A stretch of 64,000 nt of DNA from CAYMZZ01 sp044463125 (GCA_044463125.1 JBIQMS010000026.1:1-64000); one strand, 5' to 3'. Numbered from the stretch's first letter, positions 16,163 to 24,141 are shown. Notes: generated by a model from the letters alone, not told the origin. Numbers and translations: made by a program.

Positions 16163-17828
16163 CATCAAATTGCCGAATGAACAAATTCACAAATTCTTCC
16201 CTGCTTTTGCTCGACAAATTATTCTCCTTCGTCAGCATTCCTTTCTGGGCGGCCAGTACGCCATAGCGTATATCATCGAAGCCTTCAATGCTGTGCGCGT
16301 CGGGATTGATGGAGAGCATCACTCCCTTTTTTACTGCTGATTGAATCCAGCGCCAGTCAAGATCGAGGCGCCGGGGGTGGGCGTTTATCTCCAGCACCAC
16401 GCCACGTTCAGCGCAGGCGTCGATCAGTTTTTCGTGATTGACGGGATAACCCTTTCTGCTCAACAGCAGGCGCCCGGTGGGGTGACCCAGTATTTTTACG
16501 TAGGGGTTCGATATCGCCCGCAACAAACGCTCCATGGCTTTCTCTTCTGTCATCTTAAGATTGCTGTGAACAGAAGCGATCACCAGGTCGAAGCTGGCCA
16601 GTATATCGTCGGAATAATCGAGGCTGCCGTCGTTGAGAATATCGCATTCAATGCTTTTGAAGATCCGGAAGGGCGCGAGCTGCTGGTTGAGTGTGTCTAT
16701 TTCGCGATGTTGTTCCCGAATCCTTTCCTCGCTGAGTCCTCGGGCATAAGTGGCCGATTTGGAGTGATCGGAAATCACCAGGTACTCAAAGCCTTTGTCG
16801 CGGCAGGCCTTCGCCATTTCTTCCAGGGAATGTACTCCATCGCTCCAGGTACTATGGCTATGGATAATACCACGAATGTCTTCGGGCTGAATGAGCGCTG
16901 GCAGTTTCTTTTGGGCGACCACTTTTAAGATTTCTTCCGATTCCCGAAGGAAGGGTGGGATATAAGGAATACCAGCTTCTTCGAAAAGGGATTGGTCATT
17001 GTTGTCGTCGGCGGCGCCGTTCACGGGATAGGCTTTCAGAAATGCATCTGCAAATGATGAGGTGCCCGTGCTCCTGAACAATCGGAGGGGCAGGGGCCCG
17101 GTTCCATAATGTAGGCGCAGCTTGAGGCCGTTCTTCAACTTATATAAAATAGTATTCGAGGTTTCTTCCAGCAGTTCGGGTGGTTGCGCCGTTTGAAATT
17201 TGGGCTTGATTTGATCAAGTGTGGCCCGCAGTTCAAAAGCCAGTTCTTCGAGTGTGGTATCCTGCCGGCGATAAGCGCCGGTGACCGCTACGTTCTCTTC
17301 CCCAAACAACTTTTGCAGGTAAGTCTGTATCTGCGGAAACAGCTCTTCCATTTCCGCATACAAAAAATGTCCCTGGTTCTGCAAATAGTATTCAATGCCT
17401 TCCTGGATATTTTGTTGCGTTTTGGCGCCAAAACCTTTGAAACGGGTCAGGCGGTTTTCATGGCAGGCATAGAGCAGTTCGCCCAGGGTTTCAATCTCCA
17501 TTTCCTTCCAGATGGTATGAATCTTTTTGGGTCCAATGCCTTTTACCTGCAACATCTCCACCACACCGGCTGGCGTGTTGGCGATTAATTCCTCGAGGGC
17601 AGATAGTTTTCCGGTGTCGAGCATCTCCACTACTTTCTGACCCACACTACCCTGCATACCTTTCAGGCTGGCGATGGATTCCCGGGGCATGGCCGCAAGA
17701 GAAACATCAAGCTGGTCCACATTATAGGCGGCAATGGAATAGGTGCGCGATTTAAAACTGTTTTCGCCATGAATATCGAGTAGTTTGGAAAGCAGGGAGA
17801 AGTGTTCAGAAATCTGGGCGTTGTCCAT
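16140..17828 (-). CDS. polX: PolX-like protein: degenerate polymerase domain plus PHP domain
   Basis: A 562-residue member of the PolX family, which normally joins a gap-filling DNA polymerase to a PHP 3'-5' exonuclease for base-excision repair. Helix-hairpin-helix segments lie near residues 55-65 and 90-105 (VKGIGPKKIHTIW, FKGFGAKTQQNIQEGI). The nucleotidyltransferase motif (GAYRRQDTTLEELAFEL, from residue 184) lacks the usual GS and the DxD metal aspartates, so polymerase activity is doubtful. The PHP domain keeps its ligands: HSHSTWSDG (His323, His325), ISDHS, ECDILNDGSLDYSD, ASVHS, GHPTGR, NAHPRR and NPDAH. The last residues, GLEFRV, come from a heptad array, and another array begins 6 bp upstream of the start. 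Confidence 0.9.
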   Translation of the reverse strand: MDNAQISEHFSLLSKLLDIHGENSFKSRTYSIAAYNVDQLDVSLAAMPRESIASLKGMQGSVGQKVVEMLDTGKLSALEELIANTPAGVVEMLQVKGIGPKKIHTIWKEMEIETLGELLYACHENRLTRFKGFGAKTQQNIQEGIEYYLQNQGHFLYAEMEELFPQIQTYLQKLFGEENVAVTGAYRRQDTTLEELAFELRATLDQIKPKFQTAQPPELLEETSNTILYKLKNGLKLRLHYGTGPLPLRLFRSTGTSSFADAFLKAYPVNGAADDNNDQSLFEEAGIPYIPPFLRESEEILKVVAQKKLPALIQPEDIRGIIHSHSTWSDGVHSLEEMAKACRDKGFEYLVISDHSKSATYARGLSEERIREQHREIDTLNQQLAPFRIFKSIECDILNDGSLDYSDDILASFDLVIASVHSNLKMTEEKAMERLLRAISNPYVKILGHPTGRLLLSRKGYPVNHEKLIDACAERGVVLEINAHPRRLDLDWRWIQSAVKKGVMLSINPDAHSIEGFDDIRYGVLAAQKGMLTKENNLSSKSREEFVNLFIRQFDGGLEFRV

Positions 17829-17834
17829 GGGCTT

Positions 17835-18103
17835 TATGTTGTACGTTGTACGTAGTACGTTTTACGTTGTAAGTTATAAGTTTTGAGTGAGACGTAAGGC
17901 GTGAGGCGTGAGTGTCGTGAGTCGTGAGGCGTGAGTGTCGTGAGTCGTGAGGCGTGAGTTTCGTGAGGCGTGAGTCCTCTATCGAATGGTTGGCGCGTCT
18001 GTTGCGGTACCCCCCGGCACATCTATCCACCAAAAGCTCATTGTTGACTTTCCGCCTCACGTCTCACGATTCACGTCTCACGATTCACGCCTCACGATTC
18101 ACG
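17835..18103. repeat. TACGT and GTGAGGC heptad arrays, opposed arms
   Basis: Eleven heptads run in register from 17835 to 17911, passing from tacgttg-type through taagttt and tgagtga to ggcgtga-type. The gtgagtc/gtgaggc theme continues with slips to about 17983, including a repeated block tgtcgtgagtcgtgaggcg. After about 70 bp of unrelated sequence, seven opposed heptads (cctcacg, tctcacg, attcacg) run from 18055 to 18103. The two parts can pair. The stretch lies between the histone-like gene and PolX and would form most of the PolX leader. Confidence 0.88.
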
Positions 18104-18104
18104 T

Positions 18105-18136
18105 AAAAGAAAAGTCCCGGCAATTTGCCAGGACTC
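18105..18136 (-). terminator. Intrinsic terminator of the histone-like gene
   Basis: Read on the minus strand, agtcctggcaa-att-gccgggact forms a strong stem followed by ttttctttt, 25 bp beyond the stop codon of the histone-like gene. Confidence 0.75.
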
Positions 18137-18160
18137 TCTATACTTTTCAGAAATAAAAAC

Positions 18161-18310
18161 TTATTTCTTTTTTGCTGCTTTCTTCTTAGCGGCTTTTTTC
18201 TTAGGAGCTGCTTTTTTCTTAGCGGCTGCTTTTTTCTTGGGAGCTGCTTTTTTAGCTGCTGCTTTTTTCTTGGGAGCAGCTTTTTTAGCGGCTTTCTTTT
18301 TAGTTGCCAT
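18161..18310 (-). CDS. Histone H1-like Lys/Ala-rich DNA-binding protein
   Basis: A 49-residue protein made almost wholly of Lys, Ala and Pro. It starts MATKKKAAKKAAPKKK, continues with AAPKKKAA repeats and ends AAKKK. The composition matches the C-terminal tail of histone H1 and the small Hc1/HupB-tail-like proteins that coat bacterial DNA. Nucleoid binding is inferred from composition alone. It has its own TTTG-N19-TATTTTTA promoter and a strong terminator, so it is very likely expressed as a single gene. It follows rpmA on the same strand. The low-complexity codon pattern makes length variation by slippage likely. Confidence 0.85.
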   Translation of the reverse strand: MATKKKAAKKAAPKKKAAAKKAAPKKKAAAKKKAAPKKKAAKKKAAKKK

Positions 18311-18350
18311 TTTGTAGAATTTAATGTTTAGTAAAATGGGTTATCGATAG

Positions 18351-18381
18351 TAAAAATAATAATTATTTTATACTACCCAAA
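18351..18381 (-). promoter_or_regulatory. Bacteroidota-type promoter of the histone-like gene
   Basis: On the minus strand, TTTG (18378-18381) is followed by exactly 19 bp and then TATTTTTA (18351-18358). This matches the Bacteroidota primary-sigma consensus TTTG-N19-TAnnTTTG at all positions except the last. It sits 40 bp upstream of the start codon. Confidence 0.65.
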
Positions 18382-18411
18382 TTTTTTTTCCACAAAATGG
18401 CAGAAAGCCGA

Positions 18412-18672
18412 TTATGCTTCTGCCGCATTTACAGATACGAAAGTGCGATTATTTCTTCCTTTCCGGAATTCTACCACACCATCACTCAGTGCAAACAGGG
18501 TGTAGTCTCTTCCTACACCAACGTTTTTACCGGGGTGATAAACAGTACCACGCTGGCGAACGATAATGTTGCCGGCAATGGCAGGCTGTCCGCCAAAGAT
18601 TTTTACGCCGAGACGTTTGCTTTGCGAATCGCGGCCGTTCTTTACACTACCTTCACCTTTCTTATGTGCCAT
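18412..18672 (-). CDS. rpmA: 50S ribosomal protein L27
   Basis: L27 of 86 residues, of normal length. It begins MAHKKGEGSVKNGRDSQSKR and has the conserved LGVKIFGGQPAIAGNIIVRQ, RGTVYHPGKNVGVGRDYTLF and FRKGR segments. The basic N-terminal tail reaches the peptidyl transferase centre in known structures. There is no cleavable N-terminal extension of the Firmicutes kind. It follows rplU on the same strand, the usual rplU-rpmA order, but with a 135-bp gap that holds opposed TACGT heptads. Confidence 0.98.
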   Translation of the reverse strand: MAHKKGEGSVKNGRDSQSKRLGVKIFGGQPAIAGNIIVRQRGTVYHPGKNVGVGRDYTLFALSDGVVEFRKGRNNRTFVSVNAAEA

Positions 18673-18685
18673 GAGAATTGAGTTT

Positions 18686-18794
18686 TATGTTTTACGTATT
18701 ACGTAGTACGTAGTACGTTTGAGAAAACTTGAAAAACAATTTCGATTAATAAAATCAAGGACAAACAACGTAAAACGTATAACGTATTACGTAT
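18686..18794. repeat. Opposed TACGT heptads inside the rplU-rpmA transcript
   Basis: Five tacgtag-type heptads in register (18686-18720) face four aacgtat/tacgtat heptads (18767-18794) across a 46-bp AT-rich spacer. The arms can pair, giving a hairpin in the mRNA between the L21 and L27 reading frames. Confidence 0.85.
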
Positions 18795-18807
18795 AACCGG
18801 ACCTGCC

Positions 18808-19107
18808 TTAAGCTATCCCTGTAACTTTAATCTTCGTATACGCTGTACGATGCCCTTTCTTCTTGTGAAATCCTTTCCTTCTCTTCTGCTTATAGGCGAT
18901 AACGGTCTCACCTTTTACGTGCTCGAGGATTTCGGCACTTACTTTCGCGCCTGCGTTAGCACCCGTGCTCAGTTTGCCATCGGCATCTACCAGCAGCACT
19001 TCCAGGTCAACCTTATCACCGGCATTGCCAGTGAGATGAGGAACATAAAGAGTCTGGTCTTTTTCCACTTTGTATTGCTGACCGGCAACTTTTATTACAG
19101 CTATCAT
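18808..19107 (-). CDS. rplU: 50S ribosomal protein L21
   Basis: L21 of 99 residues, normal length. It starts MIAVIKVAGQQYKVEKDQTL and carries the family motifs VDLEVLLVDADGK and the basic C-terminal YKQKRRKGFHKKKGHRTAYT before KIKVTGIA. It binds 23S rRNA in the large subunit. It is first in the rplU-rpmA unit, driven by a near-perfect Bacteroidota promoter with a very short leader. Confidence 0.98.
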   Translation of the reverse strand: MIAVIKVAGQQYKVEKDQTLYVPHLTGNAGDKVDLEVLLVDADGKLSTGANAGAKVSAEILEHVKGETVIAYKQKRRKGFHKKKGHRTAYTKIKVTGIA

Positions 19108-19125
19108 AATCTAAAATTAGGGATG

Positions 19126-19156
19126 CAAAGGTAAGGGGAATTATTGAAGTGGCAAA
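19126..19156 (-). promoter_or_regulatory. Bacteroidota-type promoter of rplU-rpmA
   Basis: On the minus strand, TTTG (19153-19156), a 19-bp spacer and TACCTTTG (19126-19133) match the consensus TTTG-N19-TAnnTTTG completely. The -7 element ends only 18 bp before the rplU start codon, so the leader is very short. Confidence 0.8.
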
Positions 19157-19210
19157 CAGGTACTCAAAGTTTTATAAGGCTTAATTTCCCCTCCTTTTTA
19201 GGGGGTTCCT

Positions 19211-19218
19211 TATCTTTG
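19211..19218 (+). promoter_or_regulatory. Possible -7 element upstream of the GH3-type gene
   Basis: TATCTTTG matches TAnnTTTG exactly, about 100 bp before the TTG start at 19317. No TTTG is found 19 bp upstream, so this is only half of the usual signal. Confidence 0.4.
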
Positions 19219-19316
19219 TTTGCCTGGCTATTCGATAAGCAGCGAAGATCCGGGTTTCCTTCGGGAAAATAGCAAAGATAGGTCCATATTCTTGGGGGTA
19301 CTAAAACTATTAGTCG

Positions 19317-20813
19317 TTGAAAATCAAATCAATACTGGCGAAGCCATTTGCTTCTTATATCTATAAAGGTATTCGCAAAGGCATGGTTACCGCACTGGCC
19401 GACCAGGACGCCATCCTGAAAACGCTGATCCGGGAAGGCCGGAAAACGGATTATGGGAAAGAGCGGGGGCTGGATAAATTGGGTAAATACGAAGAATTCA
19501 GGCAGGCGGTTCCGATTCTCGATTATGAACAATACCGCCCTTATATTGAACAGATCAAGGAGGGCCGGCACAATGTACTCTGGAAAGGCAAGCCCATCTA
19601 TTTTGCCAAAACTTCCGGCACCACCAGTGGCACCAAATATATCCCCATTACCAAAGACAGCATCGGCAACCATATAGATACCGCACGCAACGCGCTGCTT
19701 TGCTATATGGCCGAAACCGGGAATAGCCGCTTTGCCAATGGCAAAATGATCTTTTTGTCCGGTTCACCGGAACTGGAAAGGGTGGGCGGCATACCCACCG
19801 GTCGCCTTAGTGGTATTGTAAATCATCATGTGCCGCGTTACCTGCGCACCAATCAATTGCCTTCCTACGAAACAAACTGCATTGAGGATTGGGAAACCAA
19901 GCTGACGAAAATTGTGGATGAGACCATCGAAAAAGATATGACCCTGATCTCGGGTATTCCACCATGGATGCAGATGTATTTCGATGAACTGATCCGTCGC
20001 AAAGGCAAGAAAGTAGGAGAGATTTTTCCGAATTTCAGCGTGATGGTGCAGGGAGGAGTCAACTTTGAACCCTATAGAGCCAAACTGATGGAAAGCATCG
20101 GCCGCCACGTGGATACCATTGAACTCTTCCCGGCCAGCGAAGGATTTTTCGCCTTTCAGGATTCGCAAAAGACCGAAGGCCTTCTGTTGAATACCAATAG
20201 CGGCATCTTTTTTGAATTTGTGCCGGCTGCGGAAATCCATAATGAAAATCCTACCCGCCTTTCGCTGCATGAGGTGAAGTTGGGCGAAAATTATGCGCTC
20301 ATCATCAATAGCAACGCGGGACTTTGGGGCTATAACCTGGGCGATACGGTGAAATTTGTATCCCTGAATCCATACCGGATTGTGGTGACCGGCAGAACCA
20401 AACATTTTATTTCGGCCTTTGGTGAACACGTGATTGGTGAGGAAGTGGAATACAGCATGCTCAAGGCTGCCGAAACGGAAAATGTGCGGGTCACCGAATT
20501 CACCGTGGCACCTTTTGTGAGCGAAGGTGAAGGCAAAAGCTATCATGAATGGTTTGTAGAATTTGAGAATAAGCCCGGCGACTTGCAGGCTTTTGCCAAA
20601 AAACTGGAAGAAAACCTGCGCAGCAAGAATGTGTATTACGATGACCTGATCAGTGGCAATATATTGCGCCCGCTGAAGCTGACTCCCGTGCGCAAAAACG
20701 GGTTTATTGACTATATGAAGTCGATCGGCAAGTTGGGTGGACAAAACAAAGTGCCTCGCCTGAGTAATGACCGAAAGATTGCCGATGCCCTGGAGCGTTG
20801 GGTAGAGTCCTGA
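19317..20813 (+). CDS. GH3 auxin-responsive promoter family adenylate-forming enzyme
   Basis: A 498-residue GH3-family protein. The family belongs to the acyl-adenylate-forming superfamily and in plants conjugates acyl acids to amino acids; bacterial substrates are largely unknown. The ATP-binding P-loop-like motif FAKTSGTTSGTKYIPIT lies at about residues 97-113. Other family segments are VMVQGGVNFEPYRAKL, LFPASEGFFAF, YALIINSNAGLWGYNLGDTV and VVTGRTKHFISAFGEHV. A TTG start is required: an in-frame TAG lies two codons upstream, and the next Met is at residue 23, which would delete the conserved MKIKSILAKPFASYIYKGIR. It precedes dxr by 49 bp. Confidence 0.88.
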   Translation: MKIKSILAKPFASYIYKGIRKGMVTALADQDAILKTLIREGRKTDYGKERGLDKLGKYEEFRQAVPILDYEQYRPYIEQIKEGRHNVLWKGKPIYFAKTSGTTSGTKYIPITKDSIGNHIDTARNALLCYMAETGNSRFANGKMIFLSGSPELERVGGIPTGRLSGIVNHHVPRYLRTNQLPSYETNCIEDWETKLTKIVDETIEKDMTLISGIPPWMQMYFDELIRRKGKKVGEIFPNFSVMVQGGVNFEPYRAKLMESIGRHVDTIELFPASEGFFAFQDSQKTEGLLLNTNSGIFFEFVPAAEIHNENPTRLSLHEVKLGENYALIINSNAGLWGYNLGDTVKFVSLNPYRIVVTGRTKHFISAFGEHVIGEEVEYSMLKAAETENVRVTEFTVAPFVSEGEGKSYHEWFVEFENKPGDLQAFAKKLEENLRSKNVYYDDLISGNILRPLKLTPVRKNGFIDYMKSIGKLGGQNKVPRLSNDRKIADALERWVES

Positions 20814-20862
20814 TCGGAAAGACGATAAAGTCTTATCTTTTGAACGAATCCCGAAAAAATTC

Positions 20863-22077
20863 ATGAGCGCCAAACATACCCAAACCAGGAAAGCTGCCGC
20901 CGGGGCGGAAACGGAATCTGCACGCCGTCGTATTGCCCTCTTCGGCTCCACGGGATCCATCGGCACACAGGCGCTGGAAGTGATTGCCGCCAATCCGGAA
21001 CTTTTCAGCGCCGAGATACTTACCGCACAACACAATGATGAACTATTAGTAAAACAGGCTTTGCAGTTTCAACCCAACCTGGTGGTAATTGGCGATGAAA
21101 AAAAATACAATAAAGTAAAGGAAGCACTTGCTGCCACCGACATCAAAGTATTTGCGGGTGAAAAGGCGCTGGAAGAAGCCGCGGCCATGGATTGCTACGA
21201 TCTGATGCTGGCGGCCATTGTGGGCTATGCGGGGCTGAAACCCACATTGCAGGCCATCCGTTCGGGTAAGCCCATTGCGTTAGCAAATAAGGAAACGCTG
21301 GTGGTTGCCGGCGACATTGTGATGCAAACCGCGGTGGAAATGCGGGTGCCGATTATTCCGGTCGACTCCGAACATAGTGCGATATTTCAATGCCTGGTGG
21401 GAGAGACCCGCAACCGGATTGAAAAAATTATTCTTACCGCCTCGGGTGGACCCTTCCTGGGACGAAAGCCCAATTACCTGGTGAATGTGAAAAGGGAGCA
21501 TGCGCTGCAGCATCCAAACTGGTCGATGGGCGCCAAGATATCTATCGACTCCGCCACGCTGATGAACAAGGGCCTGGAAATGATTGAAGCACGCTGGTTG
21601 TTCAACCTCGAGCCCTCGCAGATACAGGTGGTGGTACATCCGCAAAGCATTATCCATAGTATGGTGCAGTTTGAAGATGGCAGCATGAAGGCGCAGATGG
21701 GTTTGCCGGATATGAAATTGCCCATTCAGTATGGTCTGGCTTTTCCTCAACGGATTCCGAACCAATTTCCCCGGCTCGATTTCCGAAAATATAATACCCT
21801 CACATTCGAAGAGCCTGACCTGCGTACCTTCCGTAATCTCTCGCTGGCCATGGAAGCGCTCGAAAAAGGAGGCAACCTGCCCGCGGTAATGAATGCCGCC
21901 AATGAAATTGCGGTATATGCTTTTCTACGCAACCGGGTCAACTTCCTCGATATGACCGACGTAATTGAGAAAACCATGCAAAAGATCCCCTTTATTCAGC
22001 ATCCCACGCTGGAGGAATACTTTGAAAGCGACGGCGCAGCCCGCACACATGCCGCCGATCTGATCAAATTGCAGTAG
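20863..22077 (+). CDS. dxr: 1-deoxy-D-xylulose-5-phosphate reductoisomerase
   Basis: Dxr converts DXP to MEP with NADPH, the second step of the non-mevalonate isoprenoid pathway, in the cytosol. The 404-residue protein has the NADPH loop FGSTGSIGTQALEVI (about 27-41), the conserved ALANKETLVVAG, the metal-site region PVDSEHSAIFQ, the loop ASGGPF, and SIDSATLMNKGLEMIEARWL plus VVHPQSIIHSMVQFEDGS. The N-terminal 23 residues are an extra charged tail, so a slightly later start is possible, but there is no later Met before the loop. It is followed on the same strand by rseP. Confidence 0.97.
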   Translation: MSAKHTQTRKAAAGAETESARRRIALFGSTGSIGTQALEVIAANPELFSAEILTAQHNDELLVKQALQFQPNLVVIGDEKKYNKVKEALAATDIKVFAGEKALEEAAAMDCYDLMLAAIVGYAGLKPTLQAIRSGKPIALANKETLVVAGDIVMQTAVEMRVPIIPVDSEHSAIFQCLVGETRNRIEKIILTASGGPFLGRKPNYLVNVKREHALQHPNWSMGAKISIDSATLMNKGLEMIEARWLFNLEPSQIQVVVHPQSIIHSMVQFEDGSMKAQMGLPDMKLPIQYGLAFPQRIPNQFPRLDFRKYNTLTFEEPDLRTFRNLSLAMEALEKGGNLPAVMNAANEIAVYAFLRNRVNFLDMTDVIEKTMQKIPFIQHPTLEEYFESDGAARTHAADLIKLQ

Positions 22078-22158
22078 TAATGAATTCGTTAAACATAGAA
22101 GAAAATGCCTGAAACCTGCCCGGTTTTATGGATATTTGCGGTCTGATAATTTTTACGC

Positions 22159-23541
22159 ATGTTTTTATTGAAAATTGATTGGGGTGGAGTTGGAGTGCAG
22201 GCTGGACAATTGTTGCTGGCACTGTCCATTTTGATCATCCTGCACGAGTTTGGTCACTATATCACCGCCCGCTGGTTTGGATGTCGGGTTGAGAAGTTCT
22301 TTTTGTTTTTCGACCCCTGGTTTGCCCTGGTGAAAAAGAAAGTGGGCGACACGGTATATGGAATTGGCTGGCTGCCGTTGGGGGGTTATGTGAAGATATC
22401 GGGTATGATTGATGAGAGCATGGATAAGGAAGCGATGAAGCAACCGCCCAAGGCCTATGAATTCCGCAGCAAGCCGGCCTGGCAGCGACTGATCATTATG
22501 CTGGGTGGCATCATTGTAAACGTGCTGGTGGCTTTTGTGATTTATGCATTTGTATTGATGATTTGGGGCGAAAAGAAAGTGCCTTCTGAGTCTTTGAAAT
22601 ATGGTATCGCAGTTGAAGAATCGAGTGTTCTTTATAAGATCGGGTTACGCAGCGGTGATAAAATCATTTCCATCGATGGCGAGCCAGTGAATGATTTTGA
22701 AAAGATCCTACGCCGCATGATTGTATCCGATGAAAAATGGACCGTGGAAAGAGAGGGTAGGATAATTGATATCCCCGTACCGGAACAACTGATTGGCGAT
22801 TTGATTGAAAGTAAAAAACAGGGGCGCATCAGCCTCGTAGAGCCGCGCATTCCCGTGATGGCGCAGTTTATTCCCGATACAGGCTCAGCCTGGAGAGGTG
22901 GTCTGCGGCCCAATGATAAGATCGTGGCGGTTGATTCCACGCAAACCGAGTTCTTTGACCAGCTTCGATCGGTGCTGCAAAAAAGCAAGGGCGATTCTGT
23001 TAATGTAAATGTGCTACGTAGTGGTGAGTCCCTCAATTTGCGGATGCAGGTTGACTCCAACGGACTGCTGGGTTTTGTGCCCTATGGCTACCGCGATTAT
23101 CCGCAGATGGATAGCCTCGGTTGGCTGAAGCTGAACGTAACCAAATACGGATTCTTCGCCGCATTCCCCGCCGGTGTGCGCAAAACAGGCGAGGAGTTGC
23201 GCTATTATATTGAGCAGTTTGGAAAGATTTTGAATCCGAACACAGGAGGTTATAAAGGCCTGGGCGGTTTCAAGGCAATTGGCAGCAATTTTGCGAAAGT
23301 GTGGCATTGGGAATCGTTCTGGACCTTCACAGCGTTCCTGTCCATCATCCTGGCCTTCATGAACCTGCTGCCCATTCCGGCACTGGACGGTGGCCACGTG
23401 ATGTTCACGCTCTATGAAATGGTAAGTGGAAGAAAGCCCAACGAAAAGTTTTTAGAATACGCGCAAATGGTGGGAATGGTATTGTTGCTGGCATTGATGT
23501 TATATGCGAATGGAAATGATTGGTTTGGTTGGGGAAAGTGA
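22159..23541 (+). CDS. rseP: RIP zinc metalloprotease RseP (site-2 protease family)
   Basis: An intramembrane zinc protease of 460 residues. The zinc motif HEFGH lies at about residues 29-33 in the first membrane segment, and the second active-site motif MNLLPIPALDGGHV in a C-terminal segment. Two PDZ-like domains sit between (about 150-220 and 235-300: IGLRSGDKIISIDGEPV and LRPNDKIVAVDSTQTEF). In well-studied bacteria RseP cleaves anti-sigma factors and leftover signal peptides; the FecR protein in this window is a possible but unproved substrate type. Its stop is followed at once by an inverted repeat leading to ssrA. Confidence 0.95.
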   Translation: MFLLKIDWGGVGVQAGQLLLALSILIILHEFGHYITARWFGCRVEKFFLFFDPWFALVKKKVGDTVYGIGWLPLGGYVKISGMIDESMDKEAMKQPPKAYEFRSKPAWQRLIIMLGGIIVNVLVAFVIYAFVLMIWGEKKVPSESLKYGIAVEESSVLYKIGLRSGDKIISIDGEPVNDFEKILRRMIVSDEKWTVEREGRIIDIPVPEQLIGDLIESKKQGRISLVEPRIPVMAQFIPDTGSAWRGGLRPNDKIVAVDSTQTEFFDQLRSVLQKSKGDSVNVNVLRSGESLNLRMQVDSNGLLGFVPYGYRDYPQMDSLGWLKLNVTKYGFFAAFPAGVRKTGEELRYYIEQFGKILNPNTGGYKGLGGFKAIGSNFAKVWHWESFWTFTAFLSIILAFMNLLPIPALDGGHVMFTLYEMVSGRKPNEKFLEYAQMVGMVLLLALMLYANGNDWFGWGK

Positions 23542-23548
23542 GAGAGAG

Positions 23549-23654
23549 AATTTGAGAATTTGGGGATTTGAGAATTTGGGGAATTATAGTTTATGTAGTA
23601 CTATCAGCTCCAATTTCCCAAATTCTCAAATCCCCAAATTCCCAAATTTCCCAA
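23549..23654. repeat. Inverted AAATTTG-type repeat abutting ssrA
   Basis: A left arm (about 23549-23586, words such as gagaattt and ggggattt) faces a right arm (about 23613-23654, words such as cccaaatt and ctcaaatc). About 35 bp pair with two or three mismatches around a 27-nt loop. It fills the space between the rseP stop and the first base of tmRNA. Confidence 0.85.
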
Positions 23655-24028
23655 GGGGCTGCATTGGTTTTGACAGCATAGATCTTTGAAAGTGTAAGCA
23701 TGCCGAGCGTTGGATAATTAGCTCGTAAATCTGAATATTCAAACTATAAATGGCAATACTCAGTATGCCATGGCTGCCTAATCAGTGATTAAGTAGTCAT
23801 TTGGGCCGCCGGGCCGGTTGTTCTGTTACCACGCCCCGCCGCCGACTTAAAAACAAAACAGGATGCGGCTGTCGAAGGCTGTGACGACGGTCAAAGACCC
23901 ATTCAGCTAAGCGTGAGGTTGGTTTGTTCATGTCCTGCCTCATGCCGACAATCAATCATGAAATAAGCATGTAGAAAGCTTTTGGAGAATATGTTTGGAC
24001 AGGGGTTCGACTCCCCTCAGCTCCACAC
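23655..24028 (+). ncRNA. ssrA: Transfer-messenger RNA
   Basis: tmRNA rescues stalled ribosomes. The 5' end GGGGCTGCATTGGTTTTGAC and the 3' end with the TTCGACTCCCC arm and CAGCTCCA give a 7-bp acceptor stem (GGGGCTG with CAGCTCC, one G-U). CCA is not encoded as such; CAC follows the discriminator A. The tag reading frame ends ...GNTQYAMAA before TAA at about 23779. By analogy with the E. coli TAGTC-GCA context, the resume codon is probably GTA, giving VNLNIQTINGNTQYAMAA; only the end is certain. Pseudoknot-like GC-rich stems follow at about 23800-23990. Confidence 0.95.
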
Positions 24029-24029
24029 A

Positions 24030-24068
24030 AAAAAGGGCTGACCAATTCTGGTCAGCCCTTTTTTTGTT
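24030..24068. terminator. Strong terminator after ssrA, potentially bidirectional
   Basis: The stem gggctgacca-attc-tggtcagccc is flanked by A-rich sequence on the left and a run of T on the right. It directly follows tmRNA and could also terminate the opposing GH92 operon transcript. Confidence 0.88.
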
Positions 24069-24141
24069 TCTGTCGATGACAAGTCTCAATAATGATTTGC
24101 TTTCAATAAATATTTTTCAGTTTGGGAAACTTCAAATCTCA

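Noticed and set aside
17806..18060. Open frames of 62-84 codons upstream of PolX
   Set aside because: They are read through GTGAGGC heptads and overlap the PolX start; repeat-derived.
19764..21035. 423-codon minus-strand open frame
   Set aside because: It lies antisense to the GH3-type and dxr genes, whose protein motifs are strong; a shadow frame.
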